Shown here piece by piece: positions 33,657 to 45,479 of a stretch of 64,000 nucleotides of DNA. The stretch lies in contig JAKSXM010000231.1 of the NCBI GenBank assembly GCA_022575985.1, positions 870,501 to 934,500 of the forward strand, in the 5' to 3' direction. The translations under genes were made by a program, and so were the position numbers. Source of the DNA: Anagrus nilaparvatae (lineage: Eukaryota; Arthropoda; Insecta; Hymenoptera; Mymaridae). Under the pieces are notes generated by a model. The model did not search any database. It was given only the letters and a program-made list of their open reading frames with translations, and had not been told where the DNA came from. Position 1 is the stretch's first letter; each line of letters begins with the position of its first letter.

Positions 33657-34796
33657 TTTCGATCATTAAAAACATGCACTCAAATAAATTATTAAAAATA
33701 CCATAAAAAATAAAAAAATGAAAAAATTTTTTTTTCTCAGCTTCGAAAATATTTTATAAAATTTTAAAGATACCTCCGTTTTAAATAAAAATTCAGGAGA
33801 ACACGTAAAAATTAGTGCCGAATCTAATACTTCAAACTTGTGACCATAAAATTTGTCAATAGTCTCCAGAAATTTCAAATTTTTTAAAAATTTTAAAAAA
33901 TTTTATCAAGTTCAAAAATACTAAAAATTAAATATTGCAAAAACTACGATAGCTGAGTAGAAAATCTGTGGCCTATGTCAACTGCAGACTTTTTTCTATA
34001 CTTTGACACTGGTTTCATGTCAATTGGATTTGTGGTTCTTGAGTCATTAGGGTACAGACAGACACACAGGCACACAAATAATTTATTAAAAATACCATAA
34101 AAAATAAAAAAATTAAAAAAAATTTTTTTACCAGCTTAAAAAATATTTTATAAAATTTTAAAGATACCTCCGTTTTGAATAAAAATTTAGGAAAATACGT
34201 AAAAATTGGTGCCGAATCGAGTTGTACAAACTCGTGAAAGTAAAATTTGTCGATAGTCTCGAGATATTTTATTATTAAATAAAAATATTTGATTTCTGAG
34301 CTAACAATGTGCTTTATTTTTTCAATAAATTGCCCACGTTTTGAAGACCTTCAGTCTTCATTATCAAGGCTAAAAATTTACAATATTTTACAATTTTATA
34401 AAAACTTTTTTTACATAATTCAAAATTTAAAATTAAACATTACCTTATTAAATATTTTAAAGTAAAGAATATACAATATTCTTCACTGAGTAACGATCTT
34501 ATACTAATCTTTAAGCTTTTTAAAAAATTTTACAAGTGCTAGATTTTTTTTACACGAATGATTTTTTTCAAAATTTAAAAAAATTTTATCAATTTCAAAA
34601 ATACTAAAAAATAAATATCTCAAAAACTACGATAGCTGAGCAGAAAATCTATAGCCTATGTCACCTGCGGACTTTTTTTCTTCATTTTGACACCGGTATA
34701 ATGCGAATTGGTTCGGTGGTTCTTGCGTGATGAGGGGACAGACAGACAGACAAACAAATAAATTTTTAAATATATATAGTATTAAGATATATTATA
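33657..34796. repeat. Dispersed repeat family with GACAGACAGACA tail, two tandem copies
   Basis: One copy (33,657-34,075) carries TACCTCCGTTTTAAATAAAA, a phrase with CTACGATAGCTGAG, and a tail GACAGACACACAGGCACAC. A second starts at about 34,080, is interrupted at about 34,265-34,555, and ends with GACAGACAGACAAACAAAT (34,740-34,760). Further copies are at 61,690-62,070 and from 63,869 to the right edge. Probably a SINE-like or LINE-derived repeat. Confidence 0.65.
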
Positions 34797-35640
34797 GATA
34801 TATATGGGTGGTTTTCACGGGAACGGTATACATAGTGTCCTCTCCATTTATATCCGAAACTAAAGCTCTCTTACACTTTTTTTTCTTTTAATAAGTTCAT
34901 AAATAATATTTTTTTAAAGTCACAACCTACTATGTATATATTGGTAAGTTAATAAAAAAATTTTCTGGAGCATATAAGTTCAAAATGTCGCCACCATCCG
35001 CTGTCCTTTTTCTTAGCTGTAAACTTTGAGTATTAACAAATGGGTTAAGATTTGAAGTTAAATTTTTCTATATAGGATGCATATGACGTATTTAGATACC
35101 GAAAACTCATTTTTTTCAACGAAACAAATTTTCATGCAATCCTCTTAGCTTATCGTCACATATAAGTCTGTCCCTCGATTTTAGCTCTCTTTAAGCTTCC
35201 CACCTTTTATGGATGCGCACTCTATATTTATGCACTTGAAAGCACTGTTGTATTTGTTTCTTACTTAACTACTCATATAAGAACCGTGGAAAACTTAAAA
35301 TTTTAAATATAAAAGCTTTAACTACGAAAACTAAAACTATTAGATTTTTAAAACGGCTTTACAAAAAAAAAATGTCGCCACGGTCCATGTCATTTTCTCC
35401 AAGAAGCATGTCATATTTTTCTTAAATATTGTGTATAGTTATATGTTTTGATGAAAAAAAAAGATACCCAGAGTTTGAGAAAATTTGATGGCTTCAATAC
35501 AAAGTTATTTCAATAATACATTCAAAATGTCGCCACCGTCTGCATAAATAAAAAAATCCCATAAGAATAACACGTAGAATTTATTTTTCATTTGTAGCAG
35601 TGCCACTGAAAATTTTAGGTTTTTGGACCTTGATAAACAT
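34797..35640. repeat. Repeat starting GGGTGGTTTTCACGG with ATGTCGCCACC motifs
   Basis: TATATGGGTGGTTTTCACGG resembles the terminus of the 11,475 and 52,090 foldbacks. The phrase AAAATGTCGCCACCGTC (or close) occurs at about 34,982, 35,371 and 35,524. TTGATAAACATAAAA near the right side also resembles those foldbacks. No inverse right end found. Probably a truncated relative. Confidence 0.45.
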
Positions 35641-37935
35641 AAAAATACAAAAAAATAAAAAAAATTAAATATTATAATGAGTCAAAAAACATATTTTGTT
35701 CTACGAATTTTGATATGCAAGTGTGTTTTCAAGGCAATAGTTATCAAGCAAATTATCGTAATTGGAAATTATTTGTTTTAAACTAAACTTTATTAGCTTT
35801 TAAAGCTTCCTGTCAATTTATGATTTTCCACATAACATTTTTTTCATATTAATTCTAATTTAATTTATGAAAATTTCAATATCTTTCAAGGCAAAAAAAG
35901 GCTTCGTGTATTTATGATTCAAAAAACATATTTAGCTCTACGAATTTTGATATACAAGTGTGTTTTAAAGGCAACAGTTATCAAGCGAGTTATCGTAATT
36001 GGAAATTATTTGTTTTAAACTAAACTTTATTAGCTTTTAAAGCTTCCTGTCAATTTATGATTTTCCACATAAAATTTTTTTCATATTAATTCTAATTTAA
36101 TTTATGAAAATTTCAATATCTTTCAAGGCAAAAAAAAAACATATTTTACTTTACGAATTTTGACATGAAAGTGTGTTTTCAAGGCAACAGTTATCAAGCG
36201 AGTTATTGTAATTGGAAATTATTTGTTTTAAACTAAACTTTATTATTTAATATTATTCAAAATTATATAAAATTTTGAAAAAATTGTATTTTAAAAATAC
36301 AATTCACGTTCCTATGAATTTTAAATAAAAAATTATTTAAATTTTCTTATAAAATTAATTCTTGAAAAGAATTATTTTTAATAAGAAATTTAACACACGT
36401 AATGGAACAAACAAAATATTAATCGGTCTATTTCGGCTCTTGCTTTGTCATCTTTCTCCTAAAACAATTCTTCCCGAGAGGGGGAAATCTTTTAGTTGTT
36501 TTAGTTCAATATGTGTTTTCGTAGAAGACGGAAGTCTCAGAGACACATGTTTAGTTTGTCTTTTTTGGTATGTATAAACCCTTTTAACATCAAAATTTTT
36601 TTGGTTTATCGGTAATTACGCGGAGATTAGTGCATTACACTGATGATGGCTCACACTAGTTTCCGCAAGAGCCGAAATAGACCGATTAATATTTTGTATG
36701 TTCCATTACGTGGGTTGAATTTCTTATTCATAATAATTCTTTTCAAGAATTAATTTTATAAGAAAATTTAAATAATTTTTTATTTAAACTTTATTAGTTT
36801 TTAAAGCTTCGTGACAATTCATGATTTTTCACATAACATTTTTTTTATATTAATTAAAATATAATTTATGAAAATTTCAATATCTTTCAAGGCAAAAAAG
36901 GCTACGTGTATTTATGAGTCAAAAAACATATTTTATTCTACAAATTTTGATATGCAAGTGTGTTTTCAAGGCAATAGTTATTATCAAGCGAATTATCGTA
37001 ATAGGAAATTATTTGTTTTAAACTAAACTTTATTACTTTTTAAAGCTTCGTGTCAATTTATGATTTTCCACATAACATTTTTTCATATTAATTTTAATTT
37101 AATTTATGAAAATTTCAATATCTTTCAAGGCAAAAAAAAGGCTACGTGTATTAATGAGTCAAAAAACATATTTTCCTCTACGACTTTTGATATGCAAGGG
37201 TGTTTTGAAGGTAACAGTTATCAAGCGAGTTATCGTAATTGGAAACTATTTGTTTTAAACCAAACTATATTAGTTTTTAAAGCTTCGTGTCAATTTATGA
37301 TTTTCCACATAACATTTTTTTCATATTAATTGAAAGTTAATTTGTGAAAATTTTAATATGCTTCATGTCAAAAAAAGGCTACGTGTATTTATGAGTCAAA
37401 AAACATATTTTCTTCTACGAATTTTGATATGCAAGTGTGTTTTCAAGGCAATAGTTATCAAGCAAATTATCGTAATTGGAAATTATTTGTTTTAAACTAA
37501 ACTTTATTACTTTTTAAAGCTTCGTGTCAATTTATGATTTTCCACATAACATTTTTTCATATTAATTTTAATTTAATTTATGAAAATTTCAATATCTTTC
37601 AAGGCAAAAAAAAGGCTACGTGTATTTATGAGTCAAAAAACATATTTTCCTCTACGACTTTTGATATGCAAGGGTGTTTTCAAGGCAACAAATATCAAGC
37701 GAGTTATTGGAATTGGAAATTATTTGTTTTAAACTAAACTATATTAGTTTTTAAAGCTTCGTGTCAATTTATGATTTTCCACATAAAATTTTTTTCATAT
37801 TAATTGAAAGTTAATTTGTGAATATTTTAATATCCTTCATGGCAAAAAAAGGCTACGTGTATTTATGAGTTAAAAACATTTATTAGTTCTACAGTTTTTG
37901 ATTTGCAAGGGCGTTGTCAAAGCAACCATCAGTTT
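35640..37935. repeat. ~237-bp tandem array, right side, eight units
   Basis: The marker GATATGCAAG or a variant stands at 35,712, 35,949, 36,162, 36,949, 37,189, 37,426, 37,663 and 37,900. Spacing is 237-240 bp except one short unit and one interrupted by a 540-bp insertion. It is the inverse of the array at 29,380-30,700, extended. The 67-89 codon frames inside are repeat units, not genes. Confidence 0.9.
36246..36785. mobile_element. 540-bp foldback insertion in the array with 11-bp flanking repeat
   Basis: AAACTTTATTA stands on both sides (36,235-36,245 and 36,786-36,796). The outer ~125-bp arms (from about 36,322 to 36,787) are inverse and include GAGCCGAAATAGACCGATTA. The interior holds ACTGATGATGGCTCAC and GAGCCGAAATAG, which can pair into a hairpin. 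A long, non-fixed target duplication points to retroposition or Penelope-like insertion rather than a cut-and-paste MITE. Class uncertain. Confidence 0.65.
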
Positions 37936-39179
37936 ATAAAAGCCACTGTCAACAGAATTCGTACGAAAGTTTAAATTGGAAGTTTATAGTGAATGGTTAT
38001 CATTAAGTTATAGTTAATCTTTATATTTTAAATACTGATTTGAATTTGGTTAGTTTAAATTATTTTTTAGGATTTCAATTTTTTTAATAAATTGAACATA
38101 TTTTATTGCAGTGTCATTAATTAAAAATCATATTAATTGTTAATACGGTTGTAAGACCCAAAAATTAAAATTTTTTATTGGATCGTTCTGTAATAAGGTA
38201 AGCCATAAAACTTTTTAACATTATTCTGAATTTTAAAGCAAAAATTAAATTTAGGAATTTTTATTACTGGTGTCAAAGAAATAATAATTTCATTTCAATT
38301 CTTTAGAATAAAACAGATAATTATAGATTTTATAAAAAATAAAGTTATAAATTAAGTTTTTTTTAATTTCCAAATAATTGTTAATTTTTAAAATTAATTT
38401 ACGTTTAACACCCATAGATTGCTGAAAAAATATTCCAGTTCTTGCAAAAGAGTTTTTCCGTTTTCGGTTAACCCATTTTTTTTCAATGCAAACAATTGTG
38501 AATAAATTTATTCCATTTAAAACAATGTAATTTTAATTAATTTATCATTTTACATATTATTTATTCAATTTTAAAATAGCATTCGAATATGAGTTAACAT
38601 TTTTGCAAAGAATCACAAAATTTTCATATTTATAAGAATTTACATGGATTCTTTGAACACATACGCAATAAACGCTTAATTAAAATACTATAAAAAATTA
38701 GTAAATTTCACTAAATTTAATGAGGTTTTAGTTTTTTAAACAAATTTTGTTAGTGAATTTTACAAAAAATATAGATGGATAACCAAATGACTGACCAAAC
38801 TTCATAAAGTAAAAAAATAGTATGATTTTGGTGATAGTTACTAGTTTATTGTTTGCAACACCTGTAATTAGTCCTCTACAGTCCTCCACTTTTTTCATTA
38901 AAAAAATCTATATTCAGTACTTATTGTTAGTAAATTAGTTGCGATGTATACGTAATACATTTAGAGGCAAGATACATTATACGGAGGAACAAATTGCTCC
39001 TTAGTAACTTGATGGCTACGTTTAGCTAACAAAACAAATTCCAGTAATCAGAAGCGCAAACACGTTTACAACTACCAGTACGAATATTTTTTCAGTAACG
39101 TGTAGGTTTATTAGTGAATATAATAAAAGTAATCAAATTCAATATAAAAATTAATTTTAAAAAAATAAAATGATGAATT
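37936..39179. other. Intergenic arm sequence upstream of IR gene 3
   Basis: Inverse match to 24,365-24,541, 25,485-25,864, 27,731-28,187 and 29,000-29,380 without the insertions of the left arm. It therefore preserves several pre-insertion sites. No gene seen. Confidence 0.7.
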
Positions 39180-39206
39180 TTTCTTTCAGTACGCATCGCT
39201 TAAGCA
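39180..39206 (+). other. Probable 3' splice site in the 5' UTR of IR gene 3
   Basis: TTTTTCTTTCAG ends at 39,189, 17 bases before the ATG, as in gene 2. Confidence 0.45.
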
Positions 39207-41090
39207 ATGAAAATCATACGCTTGTTTTGCATTCTGAAACTGATAGATATGGTAGAATTAAGTGCTATTATAAGCATAACCAACCAACTTTTAACTGAAA
39301 CTCAACCAGACCGAATAACTTTACTATCAGATTTTAAGGGTGGTGATAAAACCATTAACCACTGCAGTTATCAACTAATTTATGAAAATCTAATGCAACA
39401 AGTTCCGACTGCAACTATTAATCTTAATGGTCCTGTTCCAGAACTGGATCAGAATACTAAACCTGATTATCTACGTAACGTTTCAGCAGCCTTGCATTTT
39501 ATAGTTCTATCTGAAGATAAAAAAGGGGAATTTTTGTTAAAATTAGAAAATTCTTTATATTTAATAGCTGAATCTTTATTTTACTTGACAGATACTAAAA
39601 TTGTTATGATAATTAATAGATATAAAAACTCAGTTGATTTATTTAAAAAAATTTTTTTATTGGTAAACGAATTGAATTTCATAAATTTTGTTATTATAGA
39701 ATGCGCGTATCCTAAAAACTTAATAAGAATTATTAGTCATGATTACTTTAAAGATAAGATAAGTGTAAAAATATATGAACCGAACGCGATCGTTAGATAT
39801 TTTCCAGACAAGTTTAATAAAACTTTAGGAGTCAGTTTAAGATTAGGAGTAGAAAAAGCTCTGTATCCAGATTTTTATAAAAATTATACCATAAATTACA
39901 ATTCTGATGACGATATTTATTTACTAATATCGTCCTTTAAATCTTTTGAATATTTTACCGAATCTCTGAATGTTTCTTTAAAAGTAATACGCGTAAAAGA
40001 TTATGACGGTTTAGTACACGAATTAATACTTAAGTACAAACTACATTGTCTTATTACTAGGGTTTATTCTTCTATCACAGGTAATATGAAATATATTTAC
40101 TTTTTAAGAACTGTTAAATTCGTTCTCTTAGTTCCAATTCGTATTGAAGAAGCTGTTTATTTATTTAATGATATGGTTAAATTCAGTATTTACTTTTCTG
40201 CGATGATAACTTTATTTTTTATCACTGCTTATTGTTTTAAATTTTCAACTACGGAATGGTCAATATTCAGAATTTATAATTTTTTGCTTGGGTTCGGCGT
40301 AGACATAAATTTTCAACGTTCCTTAAAAACAAAAATAATTTTTTTCGTCTTTGCGTTTGCTTCATTTTTCTTCCTTTCGGAAATTGTTTCTGATTTGACG
40401 AGCATAAATTACGAAAGTAAAGAAATTGATGTTATTGAGTCTTTTGATGATATAATTAAGAATAATATTACCCTTGCAATGTGGTATCCTGGAATAATAT
40501 TGGATATTGTAAAGTCTTATTCAACTGGCGAAATCAGTAAACTTCTTGAATTAGCTAGAATAAAAAAACCTAACGAAAAGTGTGCTTTGAATAAAGTATT
40601 CATTATAGACATTTACGATGGTGAAAAACTATTAAATCAGCATAAATCTTATTTAAATGGAATAAAATATAAAATAAGTGATTTAGTCATCCAAGAAGGA
40701 AAGAGTTTTTTAATGTTTCAATATAATTACCCACTTATGACAAAGTTTGCCGAAGTTGACATGAGATTATCAGAAATGGGCTTTTATTCAAAATGGAGAT
40801 CTGATTATGAAAATGCTAATAAAATACTTGGACAAATGAAACCTGATGAAATCGATGACGACGACAAGAATGCTCTACCAATAATTCTTTTATTGGTCAT
40901 GATTGTGGGAGTGATTTTTTCTATTTTTGCATTATTTTTAGAGCTTGCTTGGTTTTACTTCTTTGCAAAAATAAATTGGATTAGAACATTAAATAGAATT
41001 TTAAAAAAAATTAGAGTCAAACACCGTAAAAAAATAAATGTACGTAGAATACAAGTACAGCCACGTTCGATAAATAATATACCAGTTTAA
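39207..41090 (+). CDS. Variant ionotropic receptor (IR gene 3), single coding exon, 627 aa
   Basis: Inverted duplicate of IR gene 2, equal in length and gap-free against it. Leader, glycosylated extracellular region, membrane segments at about 325-344, 373-395 and 557-585, pore-like WSIFRIYNFLLG at 351, and MGFYSKW at about 524-530 are all kept. The in-frame TAA before the ATG is kept too. Residues 259-286 (39,981-40,064) differ from gene 2 at 21 of 28 positions, and the DNA of that block is also strongly diverged. The rest differs at roughly one residue in ten. Both genes read away from the palindrome centre, so their 5' regions face each other across about 15 kb. Intact, and likely functional with altered ligand specificity. 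That last point is inference. Confidence 0.9.
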   Translation: MKIIRLFCILKLIDMVELSAIISITNQLLTETQPDRITLLSDFKGGDKTINHCSYQLIYENLMQQVPTATINLNGPVPELDQNTKPDYLRNVSAALHFIVLSEDKKGEFLLKLENSLYLIAESLFYLTDTKIVMIINRYKNSVDLFKKIFLLVNELNFINFVIIECAYPKNLIRIISHDYFKDKISVKIYEPNAIVRYFPDKFNKTLGVSLRLGVEKALYPDFYKNYTINYNSDDDIYLLISSFKSFEYFTESLNVSLKVIRVKDYDGLVHELILKYKLHCLITRVYSSITGNMKYIYFLRTVKFVLLVPIRIEEAVYLFNDMVKFSIYFSAMITLFFITAYCFKFSTTEWSIFRIYNFLLGFGVDINFQRSLKTKIIFFVFAFASFFFLSEIVSDLTSINYESKEIDVIESFDDIIKNNITLAMWYPGIILDIVKSYSTGEISKLLELARIKKPNEKCALNKVFIIDIYDGEKLLNQHKSYLNGIKYKISDLVIQEGKSFLMFQYNYPLMTKFAEVDMRLSEMGFYSKWRSDYENANKILGQMKPDEIDDDDKNALPIILLLVMIVGVIFSIFALFLELAWFYFFAKINWIRTLNRILKKIRVKHRKKINVRRIQVQPRSINNIPV

Positions 41091-41966
41091 GCACATAAAA
41101 TTTTTAATTTACATGCGCTGAAAAAAAAATTCCAGTTGCAGCAACCGGAATTGCAGCTTAGAAAAATGGATTTTTTTTTCGTCAAAAACGTAATATAAAA
41201 CAATTTTCGATGAAAAAAATAGATGTTTTAAGAAGATTAATTTAAATTTTGTATCCTTTTTAAAAGTTATGTAAATTTATATTGTTTATTATGAATTATT
41301 TATTTAAATCAATATTGTTATAAAAACGAAACTGAGATATTGGAAGTACTGTAATAAATTGTTTAAAACACCTAGAATAAACTGCGAAAGAAGAACAATT
41401 CTTGGAAAAATCAGCCGATCTATAAAGTTGTCATTGTAATAATCTTCTATTCGATCATATTTTCTTTAAATTTACATTATACATTTCAGTATATTTATTA
41501 AACATTTTCCACTAATTTTTACTACTTTTAATCAATTTTTTACATTTTTTGCATAAAATATTATCAATTATATAAATCAGTTTTAGAGAATTTTGGCCCG
41601 TAGACTCTGTCGCATACTATCGCCATCGCCGCTTCGTGCAAAATTAAATTGCGGATATGGATTTGCTTTCAACGCAATGAGCTTATTTTCTAAATTTATA
41701 TGATAGTGCTTAATTTGTGTGTACCTGTATGAGATTTGATAGTGTGTTTTATTTTATAATAATTTTTGTGTTTGGCTTGGCCCACGCATTAAATTTCAAC
41801 CAGAACATCAAACAACCCTTTTCAGGGCCACAGAAACGTAAAAAAATAAGGACAAATAATTCAAAAAGCTTCTCAAATTAACAATATGTACAATCAATAA
41901 TTCATAAACATTGAACAAAAAGTTTGTAATATAAAACATTTAAGTGTCTTTGCCTTAAAAAAAAAA
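41091..41966. other. Intergenic arm sequence downstream of IR gene 3
   Basis: Inverse match to 20,340-21,415 and 22,398-22,461. No gene seen. The GC-richer conserved patch is at about 41,595-41,660. Confidence 0.6.
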
Positions 41967-42715
41967 ATAACCCATTAATGACAAGATTGACGGATATTTT
42001 TTAATTATTTTAGCTGCATAGTTTTTAGCAAATAATTAAAAAATTTTATTTTAGAATACCTGGTCTTATGTTTTTGAGGTCGTAGATATCGAATCCGGAG
42101 TCGGATTTTAAAAAAATTTAGCCCTCGCATGATTTTTGGCCATATTTATCAAAAAAACTGACATTTTTGAACGCTTTTTTTTTGTTACAACTTAAAAATC
42201 ATGCCGAAAATTGCTTTCCATCTCCCCAAAAATAAATAAAAGTTGGTCAATGGGACCTAAACAAAAAATCCTTATGGTAAAAAAAATTTTTTTGCTGCGT
42301 TTTGGCCCAAAATGGCGGCTGATTTTATGATTATCATAGATAGACCAAACTTGCAGACAGATTTCGTAGCCAAATTTTATCCTTAATAGGAGAATGGAAT
42401 TTCCCAACAGGTTTATATGTTTTTTGGGTCGCTGAAAACGAATATGATATCGGTTTTTACCGTATATCGTCCAGTTGCCCACAATAGGCAACTTTAGATT
42501 AATTTTTGGGGTTTTTTCTGTATTCGTAATCGTTACTTATGTTTTTTGGGTCGCTGAGCACGAATATGATATCGGTTTTTACCGTATTTTGTCCAATTGA
42601 CCACAATAGGCAACTTTAGGTTAATTTTTGGGGTTTTTTCTGTATTCGTAATCGTTACTTATGTTTTTTGGGTTACTTAGCACGGATATGATATCGGTAT
42701 TTACCGGATATGATT

Positions 42716-42812
42716 GTACTATGTACAAAAATTATATTGTAGACTTTTGTAAATTGTTGCGCATTGGCCACGCCTGCGCCTAACAAATTCTAAATAAATA
42801 AATAAATAAATG
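42716..42812 (+). mobile_element. 5'-truncated LINE or SINE 3' end with AAAT tail
   Basis: About 97 bp ending in (AAAT)n splits the phrase GGATATGAT|TCATATG, which is intact in the opposite arm at about 43,775. It carries GCGCATTGGCCACGCCTGCG, GC-rich against its surroundings. Confidence 0.7.
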
Positions 42813-43080
42813 AGTCATATGCCCACAATAGGCAACCTTAAAGTAATTTTTGGAATTTTTTAAAATTGAAAATTGTTACTCATGTTTATTGGGTCACTGA
42901 ACACGAAAATGGAAGCTGTTTTTACAAAAATGATTCAGATGCCCGCAGTTTTACTGTTACTTGTGTTTTTTGTCTATCGCAAATTTATCACGTTTACATG
43001 GACTATTTATTTTGTTGCCCCCATTTGTTACTTCATTGAAAATAATATGGACTTGCGAACAATTGCTAATTTTAAAAAAC

Positions 43081-43729
43081 TTATAACCGGTTTGTGTACA
43101 CACAACCAAAATGCATGGAACATGTTTACTTACATTTACATCTGTAATCTTACAGCATAGACACACAAAAAAAATACAATTTCCTATTTTTATAATTTGT
43201 AATTACCACCTTTACTAAATGTTAAGATTCTAAACCCAAACTATTATGATTTCCTAAACGCGTATTATTCTAGGTCCTTAAATCAAAAAAATTTTCTAAG
43301 TCCCTAAACCCAAATTATTCTAAGTCCCAAAATTGAAATTATTCCAAGTCCCATTTGACCCCCCCCCCCTTAAATGGGACATATTTGACCCCCACCCTTA
43401 CATGGGACAAATTTGACCCCCCCCCCCTTAAATGGGACAAATTCGACAACCCCCCTTAAATGGGACATATTTGACCCCCCCCTTAAATGGGACAAATTTG
43501 ACCCCCCCCCCTTAAATGGGACAAATTTGACTACCCCCCTTAAATGCGACAAATTTGACCCCCCCCTTAAATGGGACAAATTTGACTACCCCCCTTAAAT
43601 GCGACATATTTGACTACCCCCCTTAAATGGGACATATTTGACCCCCCCCTTAAATGGGACAAATTTCCCCCCCCCCCCCTTAATTTTCAAATTCCGAAGT
43701 ACCCCCTCCCTATAAACATGTTACATGTT
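43081..43729. mobile_element. AACATG/AACCGGTTAT repeat, copy 3 (inverted), with expanded minisatellite
   Basis: Reverse complement of 29,904-30,267. The two G-run units of that copy are here about a dozen. Confidence 0.8.
43350..43690. repeat. ~27-bp minisatellite, CCCCCCTTAAATGGGACAAA
   Basis: About a dozen units of roughly 27-30 bp, each with a C-run of 5-10 followed by TTAAATGGGACAAATTTGA. The open frames across it are artefacts of repeats of near multiple-of-three length. Confidence 0.9.
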
Positions 43730-44297
43730 AAAAAAAATTCCAAAAATTACTTTAAGGTTGCCTATTGTGGGCATATGAATCATATCCGGTAAAAATCGAT
43801 ATCATATCCGTGCTAAGGGACCCTAAAACATAAGTAACATTTGCGAATACAGAAAAAACCCCAAAAATTAACCTAAAGTTGCCTAATGTGGGCAGCTGGA
43901 CAATATGCGGTAAAAACTGATATCATATTCGTGCTCAGCGACCCAAAAAACATAAGTAACATTTGCGAATACAGAAAAAACCCCAAAAATTAACCTAAAG
44001 TTGCCTATTGTGGGCAACTGGACAATATACGGTAAAAATCGATATCATATTCGTTTTCAGCGACCCAAAAAACATAAAAACCCGTTGGGAAATTCTATTT
44101 CCCTTTTAAGGATAAAATTTGGCTACGAAATCTGTCTGCAAGTTTGGTCTATCTATGATAATCATAAAATCAGCCACCATTTTGGGTCAAAACGCAGCAA
44201 AAAAATTTTTTTGACCATAAGGATTTTTTGTTTTGGTTCTATTGACCAACTTTTATTTATTTTTGGGGAGATGATTTTTAAGTTGTAACAAAAAAAA

Positions 44298-45435
44298 TAC
44301 CCTGCCAACTAGCTGGCACTAAGGTTCCTCAAACAATGAGTTTAATACTTTAATATGCCACAGGTATCACCGATTACAAGCATGCAATCACACATACATT
44401 TCTATTAACTTTTAAAAGTTTTTTTTATTGATTAAAAATTTTGGAACAAATTTTCAAAAAATTAATTATCAGATTCGATATATCGAGTAAAAACCATATT
44501 TTCAAATATAAGTACTTTCATGGAACTGAATGAAGTATTACATCCAGAAACAAACAAAAATATTGCAGTTTTTTAAATTTTTTGTTTTTTTAATTTTGAG
44601 AAAAAATTTTTGAAAAAATTCGGTATCAGATCCAAAAAATGACTATAAACAAACTTTCTAAAACTAGTACTTTCATAGAAATAAATTAGGTATTACGTCC
44701 AAAAAGAAAAAAAAAATTGGTGTTTTTTGTATTTTTTCGTGACAAAAATTTTGGAAAAAAAATTTTCAAAAAATTAAGTATCAGATTCGAAATATAGAGT
44801 AAAAACCATACTTTCAAATATAAGTACTTTCGTGGAAATAAATGAGGTATTACATCCAAATTAAAAAAAAAAAAAAGTACCTAGAGGTTTTTTGGTGAAA
44901 AAATTTTTGAAAAAAAAATTAGGTCTTAATTTCGTAACGGTTGTGAAACATCACCGGTTGCAATATTTTCAGATATTAGTACTTTCATGGAATTAAATGA
45001 GGTATTACACCCAAAAAAACAAAAAATATTGCAAGTTTTTAAAATTTTTTGTCTTTTTAATTTTGAGAAAAAATTTTTGAAAAAATTCGGTATTAGATCC
45101 AAAAAATGACTATAAACAAACTTTCTAAAACTAGTACTTTCATAGAAATAAATTAGGTATTACGTCCAAAAAGAAAAAAAAAATTGGTGTTTTTTGTATT
45201 TTTTCGTGACAAAGATTTTGGAAAAAAAATTTTCAAAAAATTAAGTATCAGATTCGAAATATAGAGTAAAAACCATATTTTCAAATATAAGTACTTTCAT
45301 GGAAATAAATGAGGTATTACATCCAAATTAAAAAAAAAAAAAAGTACCTCGAGCTTTTTTTGTGAAAAAATTTTTGAAAAAAAAATTAGGTCTTAATTCC
45401 ATAATGTTTGTGAAATATCACCGATTACATACATA

Positions 45436-45479
<44 letters not shown>

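Noticed and set aside
36650..36700. True hammerhead ribozyme call
   Set aside because: The core has one unpaired extra base and no convincing stem III or cleavage site, so it is kept only as a weak resemblance.
37060..37737. Two similar 67-89 codon ORFs (MIFHITFFHINFN start)
   Set aside because: These are consecutive ~237-bp array units. Neighbouring units do not keep the frame.
43370..43598. ORFs rich in Gly/Ser or Pro/Leu across the C-run repeats
   Set aside because: Artefact of tandem units, open on both strands.
43350..43690. Possible CRISPR-like array
   Set aside because: Units are directly adjacent and nearly identical with no unique spacers, in a eukaryotic transposable repeat. It is a minisatellite.
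42192..44288. 95-99 codon mirror ORFs in the 3.8-kb foldback
   Set aside because: They occur only as inverse copies within arm sequence built from ~122-bp repeats. No protein family is recognised.
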